A stretch of 49,792 nucleotides of DNA from an uncultured Anaerolineales bacterium (GCA_949319575.1 CASGHD010000116.1:1-49792), one strand, 5' to 3'; positions 8,631 through 17,668 are shown, counted from the first letter of the stretch. The notes: generated from the sequence alone by a model not told the origin. Program-made: numbers and translations.

Positions 8631-8986
8631 TTTTCGCATATCGCGCGTATCGAGATTCCTGTGATTGGTTTCAATCGCGGGAATTTTTTATCGGTTTCCT
8701 TGTCATCTGCTATAAAATAGAGTACATTAACTCACAGCACGTTCGTTCTACATTATTTGAAAAGTTGGGATCATGTCATTCTGAATACTATGAAGTTGTC
8801 AAGGTTTTTTGAAAAACCAAGGGATTGACAGAGACATAGTTGGCAATGTACGGTTGTTGAGGAGCGGAGCGACGAAGAATCTCTACCCTCCCCGAGAAAG
8901 CTTTCCGCGCGAGGAGAGATGCTTCGCAAAGTTTATCCTGAGCGAGGTCGAAGGGCTCAGCATGACATAAAATTAGGAGACATTGA
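8631..8986. repeat. Gene-free interval with degenerate GGAGCGGAGCGACGAAG-type palindromic element
   Basis: No convincing gene is present; the 61-codon ORF at 8627-8812 has no ribosome binding site and no recognisable features. From about 8853 to 8968 the sequence contains GAGGAGCGGAGCGACGAAGAATCTC and later GAGAGATGCTTCG and GAAGGGCTCAGCATGACA, related to the palindromic element near 26.9 kb. A TTGACA occurs at 8825. AGGAG before 8987 is the ribosome binding site of the next gene. Confidence 0.55.
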
Positions 8987-11527
8987 ATGGCAGACTCAAA
9001 TTTTTACCTCGGACGCGAGTACGATCCGAAAACTCAAAAAGTAATCGCGAAGAATATCAATTACGATCCCGCCGACCTCACCACTCATGCTGTGGTAACC
9101 GGCATGACGGGTTCAGGCAAGACCGGTTTATGCGTTGCCCTGCTCGAAGAAGCCGCGTTGCAGGGAATCCCCGCCATCATCATTGACCCGAAGGGCGACC
9201 TCACAAATTTAATTTTGCACTTTCCCGAACTTAATCCGCAAGATTTTCAGCCTTGGATAGACGCAGACCTTGCGCGTCGCTCTGGCAAGACTCTCGAACA
9301 GGTCGCAACGGATGCTTCCATGTCGTGGCGAAACGGTTTGCAAGAGTGGGGGATGACACCAGAACGCGTGCTTGCCCTCAAGAACTCTGTGCAGTTTGCA
9401 GTGTTCACGCCCGGCTCCGATTCAGGAATACCCGTCAGCGTGTTATCGTCGCTTGCCGCGCCTGAAATTTCATGGCAGGACAATCGCGAAAGTCTGCGTG
9501 AACGAATCTCAAGCACGGTCACAGCATTATTAGGACTGGTCGGCATCAACGATATTGACCCGATTCGGTCACGCGAACATATTTTGCTTTCCAACATTTT
9601 CGAAAACGCGTGGAGTCAAGGCAAAGACGTTGAACTCACCGAGTTGATCTTGCAAACGCAAACCCCGCCTTTCGATAAACTTGGTGCGTTCTCGGTAGAC
9701 ACCTTCTTCCCCGCCAAAGACCGCATGGAATTGGCGATGGTGTTGAACAACATCCTCGCCTCGCCCGCGTTCGAATCCTGGCGCGAAGGTCAATCGCTTG
9801 ATGTCGCATCCTTGCTGTACACTCCCGAAGGAAAACCGCGTCACAGCATCTTTTATCTTGCGCATCTATCCGACGCCGAGCGCATGTTCTTCGTCACACT
9901 GTTGTTCTCCGCCGTCGAAACATGGATGCGCGCGCAAAGCGGCGCAACCTCCCTGCGCGCGCTCCTCTACATGGACGAAATCTTCGGCTACCTTCCGCCG
10001 CTGGGCAACCCGCCTTCCAAAGAACCTTTGCTTCGCATGTTGAAACAAGCGCGCGCCTTCGGCTTGGGTTTATTGCTCGCCACACAAAACCCGGTGGACG
10101 TGGATTACAAAGGATTGTCCAACGCCGGCACATGGTTTATCGGCAAACTGCAAACCGACCAGGACAAAAACCGCTTGCTCGACGGGCTCGAAAGCGCGGC
10201 GGGCGGCGTCTCGCGCGGCGTGTTCGATAAATTAATTTCATCGCTCGGCAAACGCGTTTTTGTTTTGCACAACGTCCACTCGAAGGCGCCGCAGTTATTG
10301 CAAACGCGCTGGGTGATGAACTTCCTCGCCGGTCCCATCACGCGGACTCAGATCCCCGCGCTGAATCAACTCGCCAATGCGGATGCTTCGCTTCCGACTC
10401 AGGGTCAGCCTGCTTCGCCCTCCTCAACATTTTCCACGCCTCAACCTTCTTTCATGGCGTCTGCGCCGCGAACTCAGTCTCCAGTCTCCAGTCCCCAGTC
10501 TCCAATTCCCCAAACCTCCAATTCTCTTTTCTCAACTACAAAGCCTTCCCTTCCTCCCGCCATCCGCGAATATTTCCTCCCGCAAAACCTCAGCCTGCCC
10601 GAAGCCTTCAAAGCCGCGAATCAACCCGCGCCCTCCGAAGCGATGATCGAAAGCATCGTGTACAAGCCGGCGTTGCTGGCATCCGCCCAAATCCGCATCC
10701 TCGACCGCAAACTCGGCGTGGATAGCGAGATCGCGCGCACGGCGGTTGTCGCGTCGCCTGAAAAGCGCGGCACAGTTCGCTGGGAGGATTATGTCGCCAC
10801 CGGCAAACCTATGGATAACGTGGACACCTCTCCCGCGCCCTCTACCAAATTTGGCGCGTTAGACGCGCCGTTGAACGATTCGAAATTGATGACCGCCTTG
10901 CAAAAAGACTTCACCGATTGGGTCTTCCGCAATTCCTCCATCACCGCGCGGGCGAATCAGGCGTTGAAAGTGTTCGCCGGTCCCGACGTGACGCAAGCGG
11001 AATTTATGACCGCCTGCTCCGACGCGGCGCGTTCCCTGCGCGATGCCGAACTCGAAAAGAAAACCGCCGCCATCGACAAGAAGATCAAATCCATCGAAGA
11101 CAAAATCTATCGGGAAGAACGCGAACTCCGACAGGATCAGGAAGATGCGAGGAACCGTAACATCGAAGCCGGGCTGAATGGGGTGGAGGCAGTGGCCGGC
11201 TTGTTTGGGCTGGGACGCAAGAAGAGTCTCTCCACGCCGGTGTCCAAGTTCCGCATGGCGAAGAATGCAAAAGAAGATGTGCGCGAATCGGAAGAAGCCA
11301 TCCAGCAATTTAAAAACGATATTGACGATCTTCAAAGACAGCGTGAACAGATCGCGGCGGAGATCACCGAGCGCTGGGGCAGAGCCGCCAGCGAAACGAC
11401 CGAGGTGACCGTGAACCCCAAGAAGACCGATGTATATGTAAATTTATTCGGCGTGGGCTGGATGCCTTATTATCTCGTGAAATCGGGCGGCGCCTCGCTT
11501 GAACTCCCCGCATTCGGGGTGGAGTAA
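8987..11527 (+). CDS. HerA-like P-loop ATPase (DUF853/DUF87-type)
   Basis: An 846-residue ATP-binding protein of the HerA/FtsK superfamily. Walker A is GMTGSGKTG near residue 40, followed by AIIIDPKGDLTNLIL. Walker B and a sensor appear as LLYMDEIFGYLPP and GLLLATQNPVDVDYK (~325-370), and NRLLDGLES follows. The C-terminal third is helical and charged, with a likely coiled coil (KKIKSIEDKIYREERELRQD and QFKNDIDDLQRQREQIAAEI) before a beta-rich end. A low-complexity insert at residues ~496-515 (TQSPVSSPQSPIPQ) is encoded by a repeat family found between genes here. The ATG has AGGAG 7 nt upstream. No NurA-like nuclease gene is adjacent, so a role in end resection is not supported; the function is otherwise unknown. 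Confidence 0.85.
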   Translation: MADSNFYLGREYDPKTQKVIAKNINYDPADLTTHAVVTGMTGSGKTGLCVALLEEAALQGIPAIIIDPKGDLTNLILHFPELNPQDFQPWIDADLARRSGKTLEQVATDASMSWRNGLQEWGMTPERVLALKNSVQFAVFTPGSDSGIPVSVLSSLAAPEISWQDNRESLRERISSTVTALLGLVGINDIDPIRSREHILLSNIFENAWSQGKDVELTELILQTQTPPFDKLGAFSVDTFFPAKDRMELAMVLNNILASPAFESWREGQSLDVASLLYTPEGKPRHSIFYLAHLSDAERMFFVTLLFSAVETWMRAQSGATSLRALLYMDEIFGYLPPLGNPPSKEPLLRMLKQARAFGLGLLLATQNPVDVDYKGLSNAGTWFIGKLQTDQDKNRLLDGLESAAGGVSRGVFDKLISSLGKRVFVLHNVHSKAPQLLQTRWVMNFLAGPITRTQIPALNQLANADASLPTQGQPASPSSTFSTPQPSFMASAPRTQSPVSSPQSPIPQTSNSLFSTTKPSLPPAIREYFLPQNLSLPEAFKAANQPAPSEAMIESIVYKPALLASAQIRILDRKLGVDSEIARTAVVASPEKRGTVRWEDYVATGKPMDNVDTSPAPSTKFGALDAPLNDSKLMTALQKDFTDWVFRNSSITARANQALKVFAGPDVTQAEFMTACSDAARSLRDAELEKKTAAIDKKIKSIEDKIYREERELRQDQEDARNRNIEAGLNGVEAVAGLFGLGRKKSLSTPVSKFRMAKNAKEDVRESEEAIQQFKNDIDDLQRQREQIAAEITERWGRAASETTEVTVNPKKTDVYVNLFGVGWMPYYLVKSGGASLELPAFGVE
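10474..10530 (+). repeat. In-frame CTCCAGTCTCCAAT-type repeat inside the HerA-like gene
   Basis: The coding sequence contains CAGTCTCCAGTCTCCAGTCCCCAGTCTCCAATTCC and CTCCAATTCTC, the same units found between genes at 26.3 and 27.6 kb and inside mfd at 29.76 kb. It encodes Ser/Pro/Gln-rich residues between the ATPase core and the C-terminal region. Confidence 0.7.
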
Positions 11528-11562
11528 TCTTCGCAATTAACCACCCCTGCAACGGGAGAGAC

Positions 11563-12198
11563 ATGTTCTGGATCATATTCGCAGTCGCATTTTGGGGATT
11601 CTTTCACTCGTTCAACTCGTCTTATGCGGTCAAGGAATTTGTCCGCCGCGCGTTGGGTGATGGTTTCATGAAATTCTACCGCCTCGCCTTTAACGTCTTT
11701 GCGGTGTTGACCTTTTTGCCGATTCCCCTCCTGTTGGTTGCGCTTCCCAGCCGATTGCTATATCGCGCCCCGTTCCCATTTGGGCAGATGATGATCGCCG
11801 GGCAGGTGTTCTTCGCCGCTTGTTTATTCACCGCCTTTTATCATTATGGGATTCTGTATTTCATTGGCGTGCGGCAGTTGGATGAACATTCCGGCGAACG
11901 CAATTTGGTTGTGAGCGGCTCGTACGCGGTTGTGCGGCATCCCTTTTATACGTATTTCCTTTTTTTTCTCTGGCTGACCCCGTTGATGACGGTCAACTTG
12001 TTGATCGTATATCTTTCGCTGACTATCTATATCCATGTCGGTATTTATTTCGAGGAGCGAAAGTTACTCTGCGAGTTCGGCGAACAGTATGCAAAATACC
12101 GGGCGAATACGCCGATGCTTATCCCCGGTTTGAAATTTGGCGGGAACAAACCGCGTTCCTCACTCGTTCTAGAACCGCAATCGACGGACAAGGCATAA
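11563..12198 (+). CDS. Integral membrane isoprenylcysteine methyltransferase (ICMT)-like protein
   Basis: A 211-residue protein with about five or six membrane helices. The C-terminal part has the ICMT/phospholipid-methyltransferase pattern: GSYAVVRHPFYTYF (the RHP motif), then a helix pair, then EERKLLCEFGEQYAKYRANTPMLIPG, with the Glu-Glu and the YxxY...P residues that bind SAM in this superfamily. The substrate is unknown; bacterial members may methylate lipids, isoprenoid carboxylates or thiols, and NnrU-like proteins share the fold. GGGAGAG precedes the ATG by a few bases. It follows the HerA-like ATPase by 35 bp and may be co-transcribed with it. Confidence 0.82.
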   Translation: MFWIIFAVAFWGFFHSFNSSYAVKEFVRRALGDGFMKFYRLAFNVFAVLTFLPIPLLLVALPSRLLYRAPFPFGQMMIAGQVFFAACLFTAFYHYGILYFIGVRQLDEHSGERNLVVSGSYAVVRHPFYTYFLFFLWLTPLMTVNLLIVYLSLTIYIHVGIYFEERKLLCEFGEQYAKYRANTPMLIPGLKFGGNKPRSSLVLEPQSTDKA

Positions 12199-12242
12199 CT
12201 CGTTTTCTTAGTTGAGACTTAAGTTTGCCTGACCGGTGAAGG

Positions 12243-12248
12243 TATAAT
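12243..12248 (+). promoter_or_regulatory. -10 box (TATAAT) for VanW gene
   Basis: TATAAT ends 9 nt before the ATG at 12258, so the message would have a leader of only about 2-3 nt. There is no Shine-Dalgarno sequence. Confidence 0.5.
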
Positions 12249-12257
12249 TTTTCACCT

Positions 12258-14144
12258 ATGGCTTCCATTTCCAAACCCTATCAACCCACCCCTGCGGTAC
12301 CGCAAATCCTTGCCGCGCTGGTGACCGGCGCGACGTTATTCCTCGGTATCATCGTCGTATGGACGCTGGGCTACCAACTCTTATATGCCGGGCGCATCTT
12401 CCCCGGCGTTTCGGTTGCCGGCGTGAGCCTCTCCGGGCTCACGCGCGATGAAGCCGCGCTGAAGTTAAGCCAAACGCTGTCGTACCCGATCACGGGGAAG
12501 ATTCTTTTCCGGGATGGCGAAAAAGTTTGGGTCGCGTCGCCAGCGGAATTAGGCATGGTGTTCGATCCCTCCTCCACAGCCGGAGCCGCCTTCCAGTTGG
12601 GAAGAAGCGGCGGGTTATTCGGTTCGTTGTCCGGTCAAATTCAGGCGCGTAGCGCGGGCGTCGATGTGCCGGCGGTCATCCTGTTCGACCAGCGCGTGGC
12701 GACTCAGTATTTGAGTCAGATCAGCGCGCAGATCGATCAACCGCTGGCAGAGGCGAGCCTCGAACTCGAAGGGACGAATGTGGTTGCCAAAGCGGGGCAG
12801 GTGGGGCGCGAATTGAAGATCGAAGCGACGATGGTGTATCTCGGCGCGCAATTGCAGACTTTTACAGACGGCGAAGTATCGCTGGTGGTGCAAGAGATTC
12901 AGCCCCAGATTCTGGATGTGAGCGCGCAAGCCGATGCGGCGCGACAGGTGTTGAGCCAGCCGCTTACGTTGTCGATTCAAAATTCAACGGACGGCGACCC
13001 CGGCCCCTATGTGTATGACGCGCAAGTGTTGGCAAGTTTGCTCGGCGTGCAACGCGCGCAAAACGGAACGCAAACTGAGGCGCATGTAGTTTTAAACTCA
13101 GAGGGTTTGCGCAACCTGCTCAACCCGATCAAAGCAGAAGTGGATCGCGCGCCCTCCAATGCCAAATTCATCTTCAACGACGATACGAAACAATTGGACT
13201 TGATGGAAGATTCAAAAACAGGCAGGGCAATGGATGTGAACGCCAGCATTGCAACCATTAACGACGCGTTGTTTCGCGGCGAGCACACAGTTTCGCTGGT
13301 GATCAACGAAGCGCAGCCGAAAATCCCCGGCGCGGCAACGGGGCAGGAATTGGGGATCACCGAATTGATCGCCTCTGAGACATCGTACTTTTATGGCTCA
13401 AGCCAGGAACGCATTCAAAATATCAAAGCCGCCGCGGAACGCTTTCACGGCGTCATGATCGCGCCGGGCGAAATCTTTTCGATGGGCGCGGCGATGGGCG
13501 ATGTGAGCCTCGAAAACGGATTCGCCGAAGCGCTCATCATTTTTGGCGGGCGCACCATCAAGGGCGTGGGCGGCGGGGTGTGTCAGGTCAGCACCACGTT
13601 GTTCCGCGCGGTGTTCAATGCCGGCTTCCCGGTGGTGGAGCGCTATTCGCACGCGTATCGCGTATCCTATTATGAAATGACCGCCAGCGGCGCGGTTGAC
13701 CCCGATCTGGCAGGGTTGGACGCCACTGTGTATTTTCCGCTTGTGGATTTTAAATTCAAGAACGATTCGCCGTATTGGATCTTGATGGAAACCTACGTGA
13801 ACGAAAGCGGTCGTTCGCTGACGTGGAAAATGTATTCCACCTCCACAGGACGTACGGTTTCGTGGAACACGACAGGACCGGTCAATATTGTCCCTGCGCC
13901 ACCGCCCTTGCTTGAGGAGAACCCTGAACTCAAAAAGAACGAAATGAAACAGGTGGATTACGCCGCAAACGGCGCGGATGTCACCGTCACGCGCACCGTA
14001 TCTCAGGATGGCGCGGTGTTGTTTCAGGATCAATTCGTCACACACTATGAACCGTGGCAGGCGATTTGTGAATTCGGACCCGATTCGAGGAATCCCGAAA
14101 AACTGGCGGCAGAGAAAAAATTATGCCGCAACCCATCCACCTAG
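12258..14144 (+). CDS. VanW family protein with tandem peptidoglycan-binding-like domains
   Basis: A 628-residue protein with one N-terminal membrane helix (residues ~18-45), then a long extracytoplasmic part. Residues ~50-340 hold repeated beta-rich modules of the PG_binding_4 type (GVSVAGVSLSGLTRDEAALKL and a second copy). The VanW domain begins near residue 375 with ERIQNIKAAAERFHGVMIAPGEIFS and contains the diagnostic GVGGGVCQVSTTLFRA and YSHAYRVSYYE. A last beta-rich segment resembles a G5-like tail. The family is linked to cell-wall biology and, in some operons, glycopeptide resistance, but its biochemical activity is not established. No van resistance genes are nearby, so it is a general envelope protein here. 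Confidence 0.92.
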   Translation: MASISKPYQPTPAVPQILAALVTGATLFLGIIVVWTLGYQLLYAGRIFPGVSVAGVSLSGLTRDEAALKLSQTLSYPITGKILFRDGEKVWVASPAELGMVFDPSSTAGAAFQLGRSGGLFGSLSGQIQARSAGVDVPAVILFDQRVATQYLSQISAQIDQPLAEASLELEGTNVVAKAGQVGRELKIEATMVYLGAQLQTFTDGEVSLVVQEIQPQILDVSAQADAARQVLSQPLTLSIQNSTDGDPGPYVYDAQVLASLLGVQRAQNGTQTEAHVVLNSEGLRNLLNPIKAEVDRAPSNAKFIFNDDTKQLDLMEDSKTGRAMDVNASIATINDALFRGEHTVSLVINEAQPKIPGAATGQELGITELIASETSYFYGSSQERIQNIKAAAERFHGVMIAPGEIFSMGAAMGDVSLENGFAEALIIFGGRTIKGVGGGVCQVSTTLFRAVFNAGFPVVERYSHAYRVSYYEMTASGAVDPDLAGLDATVYFPLVDFKFKNDSPYWILMETYVNESGRSLTWKMYSTSTGRTVSWNTTGPVNIVPAPPPLLEENPELKKNEMKQVDYAANGADVTVTRTVSQDGAVLFQDQFVTHYEPWQAICEFGPDSRNPEKLAAEKKLCRNPST

Positions 14145-14183
14145 GCGGTGGTAGAATTGCCCGCCACCAAGAAATGAGACGCG

Positions 14184-14402
14184 ATGATTGATACTACTTT
14201 GAAAGAAATTTTGCGATGCCCAAATTGTGTCCGCGCCACTGGCGGCGAACTCACCCTGCACAAGGATACATGGTTCATTTGCAAAGATTGCGGCCGCAAA
14301 TACCCCGTTGTCGATGACATCCCCGTCATGTTGATTGAAGAAGGGGATAAGTGGGTTGGCACAGCAGAAAGCGCCCTGCCGATCCCGCCTCCCTCGAAAT
14401 AA
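14184..14402 (+). CDS. Trm112-like small zinc protein
   Basis: A 72-residue protein of the Trm112/YcaR family. It has two Cys pairs, LRCPNC near residue 11 and FICKDCGRKYP near 32, followed by the conserved VVDDIPVML end. In eukaryotes and archaea Trm112 activates methyltransferases; in bacteria the role is unclear. It ends 1 nt before the GTG start of the HEAT-repeat gene, so the two are probably translated together. Confidence 0.9.
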   Translation: MIDTTLKEILRCPNCVRATGGELTLHKDTWFICKDCGRKYPVVDDIPVMLIEEGDKWVGTAESALPIPPPSK

Positions 14403-14403
14403 C

Positions 14404-14979
14404 GTGAGCGCGTTGCAAGACTTCCTGAACGACCTCACCAGCGGAGACGAAACGAGGGCAGAAAAATCCGTTTCAGCGCTTGCCGAACTGGGCGAGAATG
14501 CAATTCCTGCACTATTGGACTTAACCGCTTCTGCGGATGTGGACACCCGTTGGTGGGCGGTTCGCGCGCTGTCGCAATCGCCTCATGTTTCGACGGGACA
14601 GTTGATCCCGTTCCTCAACGACGCCGCCCCTGAGGTACGCCAATGCGCGGCGCTGGGGCTAGCGGCAAAGCCGGACGGAAGCGCGACCCAGCCTCTCGTC
14701 CGCGCGTTGAACGATGTTGACTCGCTGGTCTGCAATCTCGCGGCTCATGCGTTGGTCAAAATTGGCAAACCCGCTGTCCCGTCGCTGATCGAAGCGGTGG
14801 ATCACGAATCGCAGGCGGTGAGGATTCGCGCCATCCGCGCGTTGGCAGAAATCCGAGATTACCGCGCGATCCCCGCGTTGATGCGGGTGATCGAAGAAGA
14901 TTCGGCGGCGCTTGGATATTGGGCAAAGGAAGGTTTGGAACGACTTGGATTGGACATGGTGTATTTGAAACCGGTGTAA
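14404..14979 (+). CDS. HEAT-repeat / PBS lyase-like repeat protein
   Basis: A 191-residue helical solenoid made of about five HEAT-like units (for example LGENAIPALLDLTASADVDTRWWAVRAL, then PEVRQCAALGL, then SQAVRIRAIRALAEI). Such proteins act as scaffolds or assemble cofactors; no catalytic residues are expected. The GTG at 14404 is used instead of the track start at 14335, because the earlier start overlaps the Trm112 gene by 68 bp and adds non-HEAT sequence. Its stop codon overlaps the next ATG (TAATG), so it is translationally coupled to the LCP gene. Confidence 0.82.
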   Translation: MSALQDFLNDLTSGDETRAEKSVSALAELGENAIPALLDLTASADVDTRWWAVRALSQSPHVSTGQLIPFLNDAAPEVRQCAALGLAAKPDGSATQPLVRALNDVDSLVCNLAAHALVKIGKPAVPSLIEAVDHESQAVRIRAIRALAEIRDYRAIPALMRVIEEDSAALGYWAKEGLERLGLDMVYLKPV

Positions 14980-16427
14980 TGAAAATGAACTTTCTAAAAA
15001 ACATGAAACGCCCCTCGATTGGGGCAATGATTTTCTGGGTTGTAACGGCTGGTTTGGCAATCGGCGCTTTTGTGGCTGTCAAGAACCTGACCACTTGTTG
15101 GGTGGTGACCCCGCTCCCCGGCTGGGCTCCCTCCGAATGCAAAACCGTGCAGAGCGGCGCGGATGGACCCACCCTTACGAACAGCGAAGGCGCGCCCGTG
15201 CCGGGACCGGAGACTTTACCCGACCCGGTCATCATCCCTGCCAGCGACTTGCCGCCTGCCTGGGATGGCGCAAGCCGTATCACTGTGTTGATCATTGGGT
15301 TGGACGCGCGCGATACCGATACCAGCGCGCCGCGCTCCGATACGATGATCCTTCTCACGATCGACCCGTTAACGAAAACGGCGGGTATGTTATCCGTTCC
15401 GCGCGATATGTGGGTGAACATTCCGGGCTTTGGGTATAGCCGCATCAATACCGCTTATTCCTCCGGTGAAGGCAATAAATTGCCGGGCGGCGGACCAGAA
15501 CTTGCGCGAAAAACGGTGGAACAATTTATCGGCGTGCCGGTGCAGTATTATGCGCAGGTCGATTTCAATACGTTTGTTCAATTCATTGACCGTATTGGCG
15601 GTGTCGATATTAACAACGAGGAAGATCTGCGGTTGGACCCGGTTGGCGGCGGCACGGATAAAATTCGGCTTACCTGTTGTGGGATGCGTCATTTGGCTGG
15701 AACCACGGCGCTTGCTTATGCCCGTCATCGCAAAACCGGTGAGGGCGATTTCTCCCGCGCGCAGCGCCAGCAAAAATTGATCCTTGCGATCCGCGATAAA
15801 GTGCTCGACCCGGCGAACTTCCCCACGTTGATCACCCAGGCAGACGATTTCTACAACGAGTTTTCGTCCGGCATCCGCACCAACATGCCGCTCGATGTGG
15901 CGATCCAACTGGCAGTGCTTGCCAAGGATATTCCCGCTGAAAGCATCGAACAAGGCGCTATCGATACCACCATGGTGGCGTTCGATAACGTCATCCTGGG
16001 CGGGCAGGATGCCAGCATCATGAAACCGTTGCCGGACAAGATCCGCATCCTGCGCGATGAGATTTTCACATCGGCTGGAGCGCTCAGCCCGCTGGCTCCG
16101 CAAGACGACCTGACCGCGTTGATGCGCCTCGATCTTGCCCGCGTCCGCGTGTTGAACGGTTCGTTCACGCCGGGGCTTGAAACCAATACCGGTAATTATT
16201 TCCTCGCCCAGGGGATGCAGGTGACGGAAGTTGGTTCTGCCGACCGGGCGTATGACCGCACGGTGATCGTGTTGTATGCGCCAAAACTTTACACGCTCAA
16301 ATACTTGCAGATGGTGTTCGGTATTGCCGAGAATGCGCTGATACAGATCAAACCAGACCCGGCGCAAAATGTGGATGTGGAGATCCGCATCGGCAACGAT
16401 TGGGCGAATAACAACCCCATGCCATGA
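14979..16427 (+). CDS. LytR-CpsA-Psr (LCP) family cell-envelope ligase
   Basis: A 482-residue membrane-anchored enzyme. After a short cytoplasmic N-terminus there is one membrane helix (IGAMIFWVVTAGLAIGAFVAV). The LCP catalytic domain starts near residue 105 with ITVLIIGLDARDTD, RSDTMILLTIDPLTKTAGMLSVPRDMWV and INTAYSSGE, which hold the conserved Asp and Arg residues that bind the polyprenyl pyrophosphate. A C-terminal LytR_C-like domain follows (~390-482, VRVLNGSF). LCP enzymes attach glycopolymers to peptidoglycan or protein. The ATG at 14979 overlaps the stop of the HEAT gene; the track start at 14919 would overlap it by 61 bp. Confidence 0.94.
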   Translation: MKMNFLKNMKRPSIGAMIFWVVTAGLAIGAFVAVKNLTTCWVVTPLPGWAPSECKTVQSGADGPTLTNSEGAPVPGPETLPDPVIIPASDLPPAWDGASRITVLIIGLDARDTDTSAPRSDTMILLTIDPLTKTAGMLSVPRDMWVNIPGFGYSRINTAYSSGEGNKLPGGGPELARKTVEQFIGVPVQYYAQVDFNTFVQFIDRIGGVDINNEEDLRLDPVGGGTDKIRLTCCGMRHLAGTTALAYARHRKTGEGDFSRAQRQQKLILAIRDKVLDPANFPTLITQADDFYNEFSSGIRTNMPLDVAIQLAVLAKDIPAESIEQGAIDTTMVAFDNVILGGQDASIMKPLPDKIRILRDEIFTSAGALSPLAPQDDLTALMRLDLARVRVLNGSFTPGLETNTGNYFLAQGMQVTEVGSADRAYDRTVIVLYAPKLYTLKYLQMVFGIAENALIQIKPDPAQNVDVEIRIGNDWANNNPMP

Positions 16428-16429
16428 CA

Positions 16430-16462
16430 AAACTCCCTCTTGAAAAAGAGGGAGTTTTTATT
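16430..16462. terminator. Bidirectional intrinsic terminator
   Basis: AAACTCCCTCTT pairs with AAGAGGGAGTTT across a GAAA loop and is followed by TTATTTT on the plus strand. It serves the LCP gene. On the minus strand it overlaps the end of the convergent gene. Confidence 0.88.
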
Positions 16463-17324
16463 TTGGTTGTTGGAAGGTGAGTTTGAACCCGCCGGAATAA
16501 TGTTCGCCTGAGGAGGTCTGGCAGGCGGGGGCGATCAACCCGGAGGCCACGTCGCTCCCTTGCGCGAGTTGCACAGAGTAAGCGATGTTTGGAGTCATCA
16601 GGAAGTCGGCATAGCCGTTTCCCAATTCGGGTTTCAGGCCGGTGAAGAAGCGATCCTCGTTCGTTTCCCACGTGATTCTGATTCCCATGCCCGGCATTTG
16701 TCTGCGGTTTGAATTAAGCACAAGCACCTGCAATAAGCCGTCCGGCAGGTTTGAATCGCACAGCGATTCTTGCGCGATCAACTTGAACGAGACGCCAATG
16801 GTTGGAATTGGAGTTTGTGTTGGGCGGGGTGTTGCCGCGACAGCAAAGGTTTGAGTTGGAGTTACTTCCGGCGTGGAGGTAAAAATTTCCTGTGTAGGCG
16901 ATGTTGGGATCGGCGAGAGTGTGCTTGGCGGCAGGCTGGGTTGTATATCCGCAGGTTGCATGCTTGGCGTTGATGGCGGTGGGACGAGGGCAATGCCGTT
17001 TCCCTGTAATGCCGCAGACAAAAGCACGACCTGATCGGCGCTTTGAAATTCTCCGTTGGCAAGCAGGCGTTGCGCCTGGGCGTTCAACGCTTCAATGGAA
17101 TTGGTGTCGCCAAGCAGGGCAAGGCGGGCTTGGGCGCGTTCTATATTTCCGGCGCCGGCATACGCGGCGGCAATCGCGGAACGGTATTGATCTTTGAAAT
17201 CGTCTCGCAGGGCGCTGGGGACCGCGTCGACGACTTGAAGCGGCGAGATCACCCAGGCGTAGGCGAGCCCGGCTCCAAATCCGAGAAGAAGCGCAAGGAA
17301 GACGCCCCAGGGGAAGCGGCTCAT
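16458..17324 (-). CDS. Single-pass membrane protein with Thr/Pro linker (paralogue of upstream gene)
   Basis: A 288-residue protein with an N-terminal membrane helix (FPWGVFLALLLGFGAGLAYAWVI), a helical domain (~30-110), a long Pro/Thr/Ser linker (~120-190) and a beta-rich C-terminal domain (~190-288) with two cysteines. The first ~90 residues are clearly similar to the gene upstream: GAGLAYAW, PSALRDDFKDQYRSAIAAAY, QARLALLGD. The ATG at 17324 overlaps the upstream stop (ATGA), which indicates translational coupling; the longer track start would run into that gene. The family is not recognised. The architecture suggests an envelope protein facing outward. Confidence 0.75.
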   Translation of the reverse strand: MSRFPWGVFLALLLGFGAGLAYAWVISPLQVVDAVPSALRDDFKDQYRSAIAAAYAGAGNIERAQARLALLGDTNSIEALNAQAQRLLANGEFQSADQVVLLSAALQGNGIALVPPPSTPSMQPADIQPSLPPSTLSPIPTSPTQEIFTSTPEVTPTQTFAVAATPRPTQTPIPTIGVSFKLIAQESLCDSNLPDGLLQVLVLNSNRRQMPGMGIRITWETNEDRFFTGLKPELGNGYADFLMTPNIAYSVQLAQGSDVASGLIAPACQTSSGEHYSGGFKLTFQQPK

Positions 17325-17668
17325 GGAATCCCGCTCCAGGCTTGCAGGGCAGTGACGAGCTCTTGAATCAATGCAAGGTCCGGCTCGGCGAATTGGTTTG
17401 CGCGCGCATAGGTCCACCCTTGCGATGCGATGGATGTGGGGGATTGAGAGCCAAAGATGGCGAGTTGCCGGGCAGAGAGGCCGGGGTCGCGGTGCGAATG
17501 ATACGCCTCGGCGACCATCAACACATAATCAGCTTTGAAGTCGGCGCGCAGGGTGTCGGGTGTGAGGTTGAAGAAATCGACGGGATCGATGATCCACCCA
17601 TACACAATGCCCGCGCCAATTCCGATGAAGAGAGCAAGAACGACAAACAGCCAGCGATGTATTTTCAT
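17321..17668 (-). CDS. Short single-pass membrane protein directly downstream of SRP RNA
   Basis: A 115-residue protein with a membrane helix near the N-terminus (WLFVVLALFIGIGAGIVYGWII) and a helical domain with TPDTLRADFKADYVLMVAEAY and ARQLAIFGS. This is the same domain as the start of the downstream paralogue, without its linker and C-terminal domain. The ATG at 17668 is chosen because the membrane helix begins a few residues later; the track extension to 17815 would translate the SRP RNA. There is no Shine-Dalgarno sequence, and the 3' end of the SRP RNA lies 9 nt upstream. The function is unknown. Confidence 0.72.
   Translation of the reverse strand: MKIHRWLFVVLALFIGIGAGIVYGWIIDPVDFFNLTPDTLRADFKADYVLMVAEAYHSHRDPGLSARQLAIFGSQSPTSIASQGWTYARANQFAEPDLALIQELVTALQAWSGIP

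Noticed and set aside
8627-8812. 61-residue ORF after the FHA regulator
   Set aside because: It starts inside the regulator's end, has no ribosome binding site and shows no recognisable composition.
12258-14144. Vancomycin resistance determinant
   Set aside because: VanW-family proteins are common envelope proteins and there are no vanA/H/X-like genes nearby.
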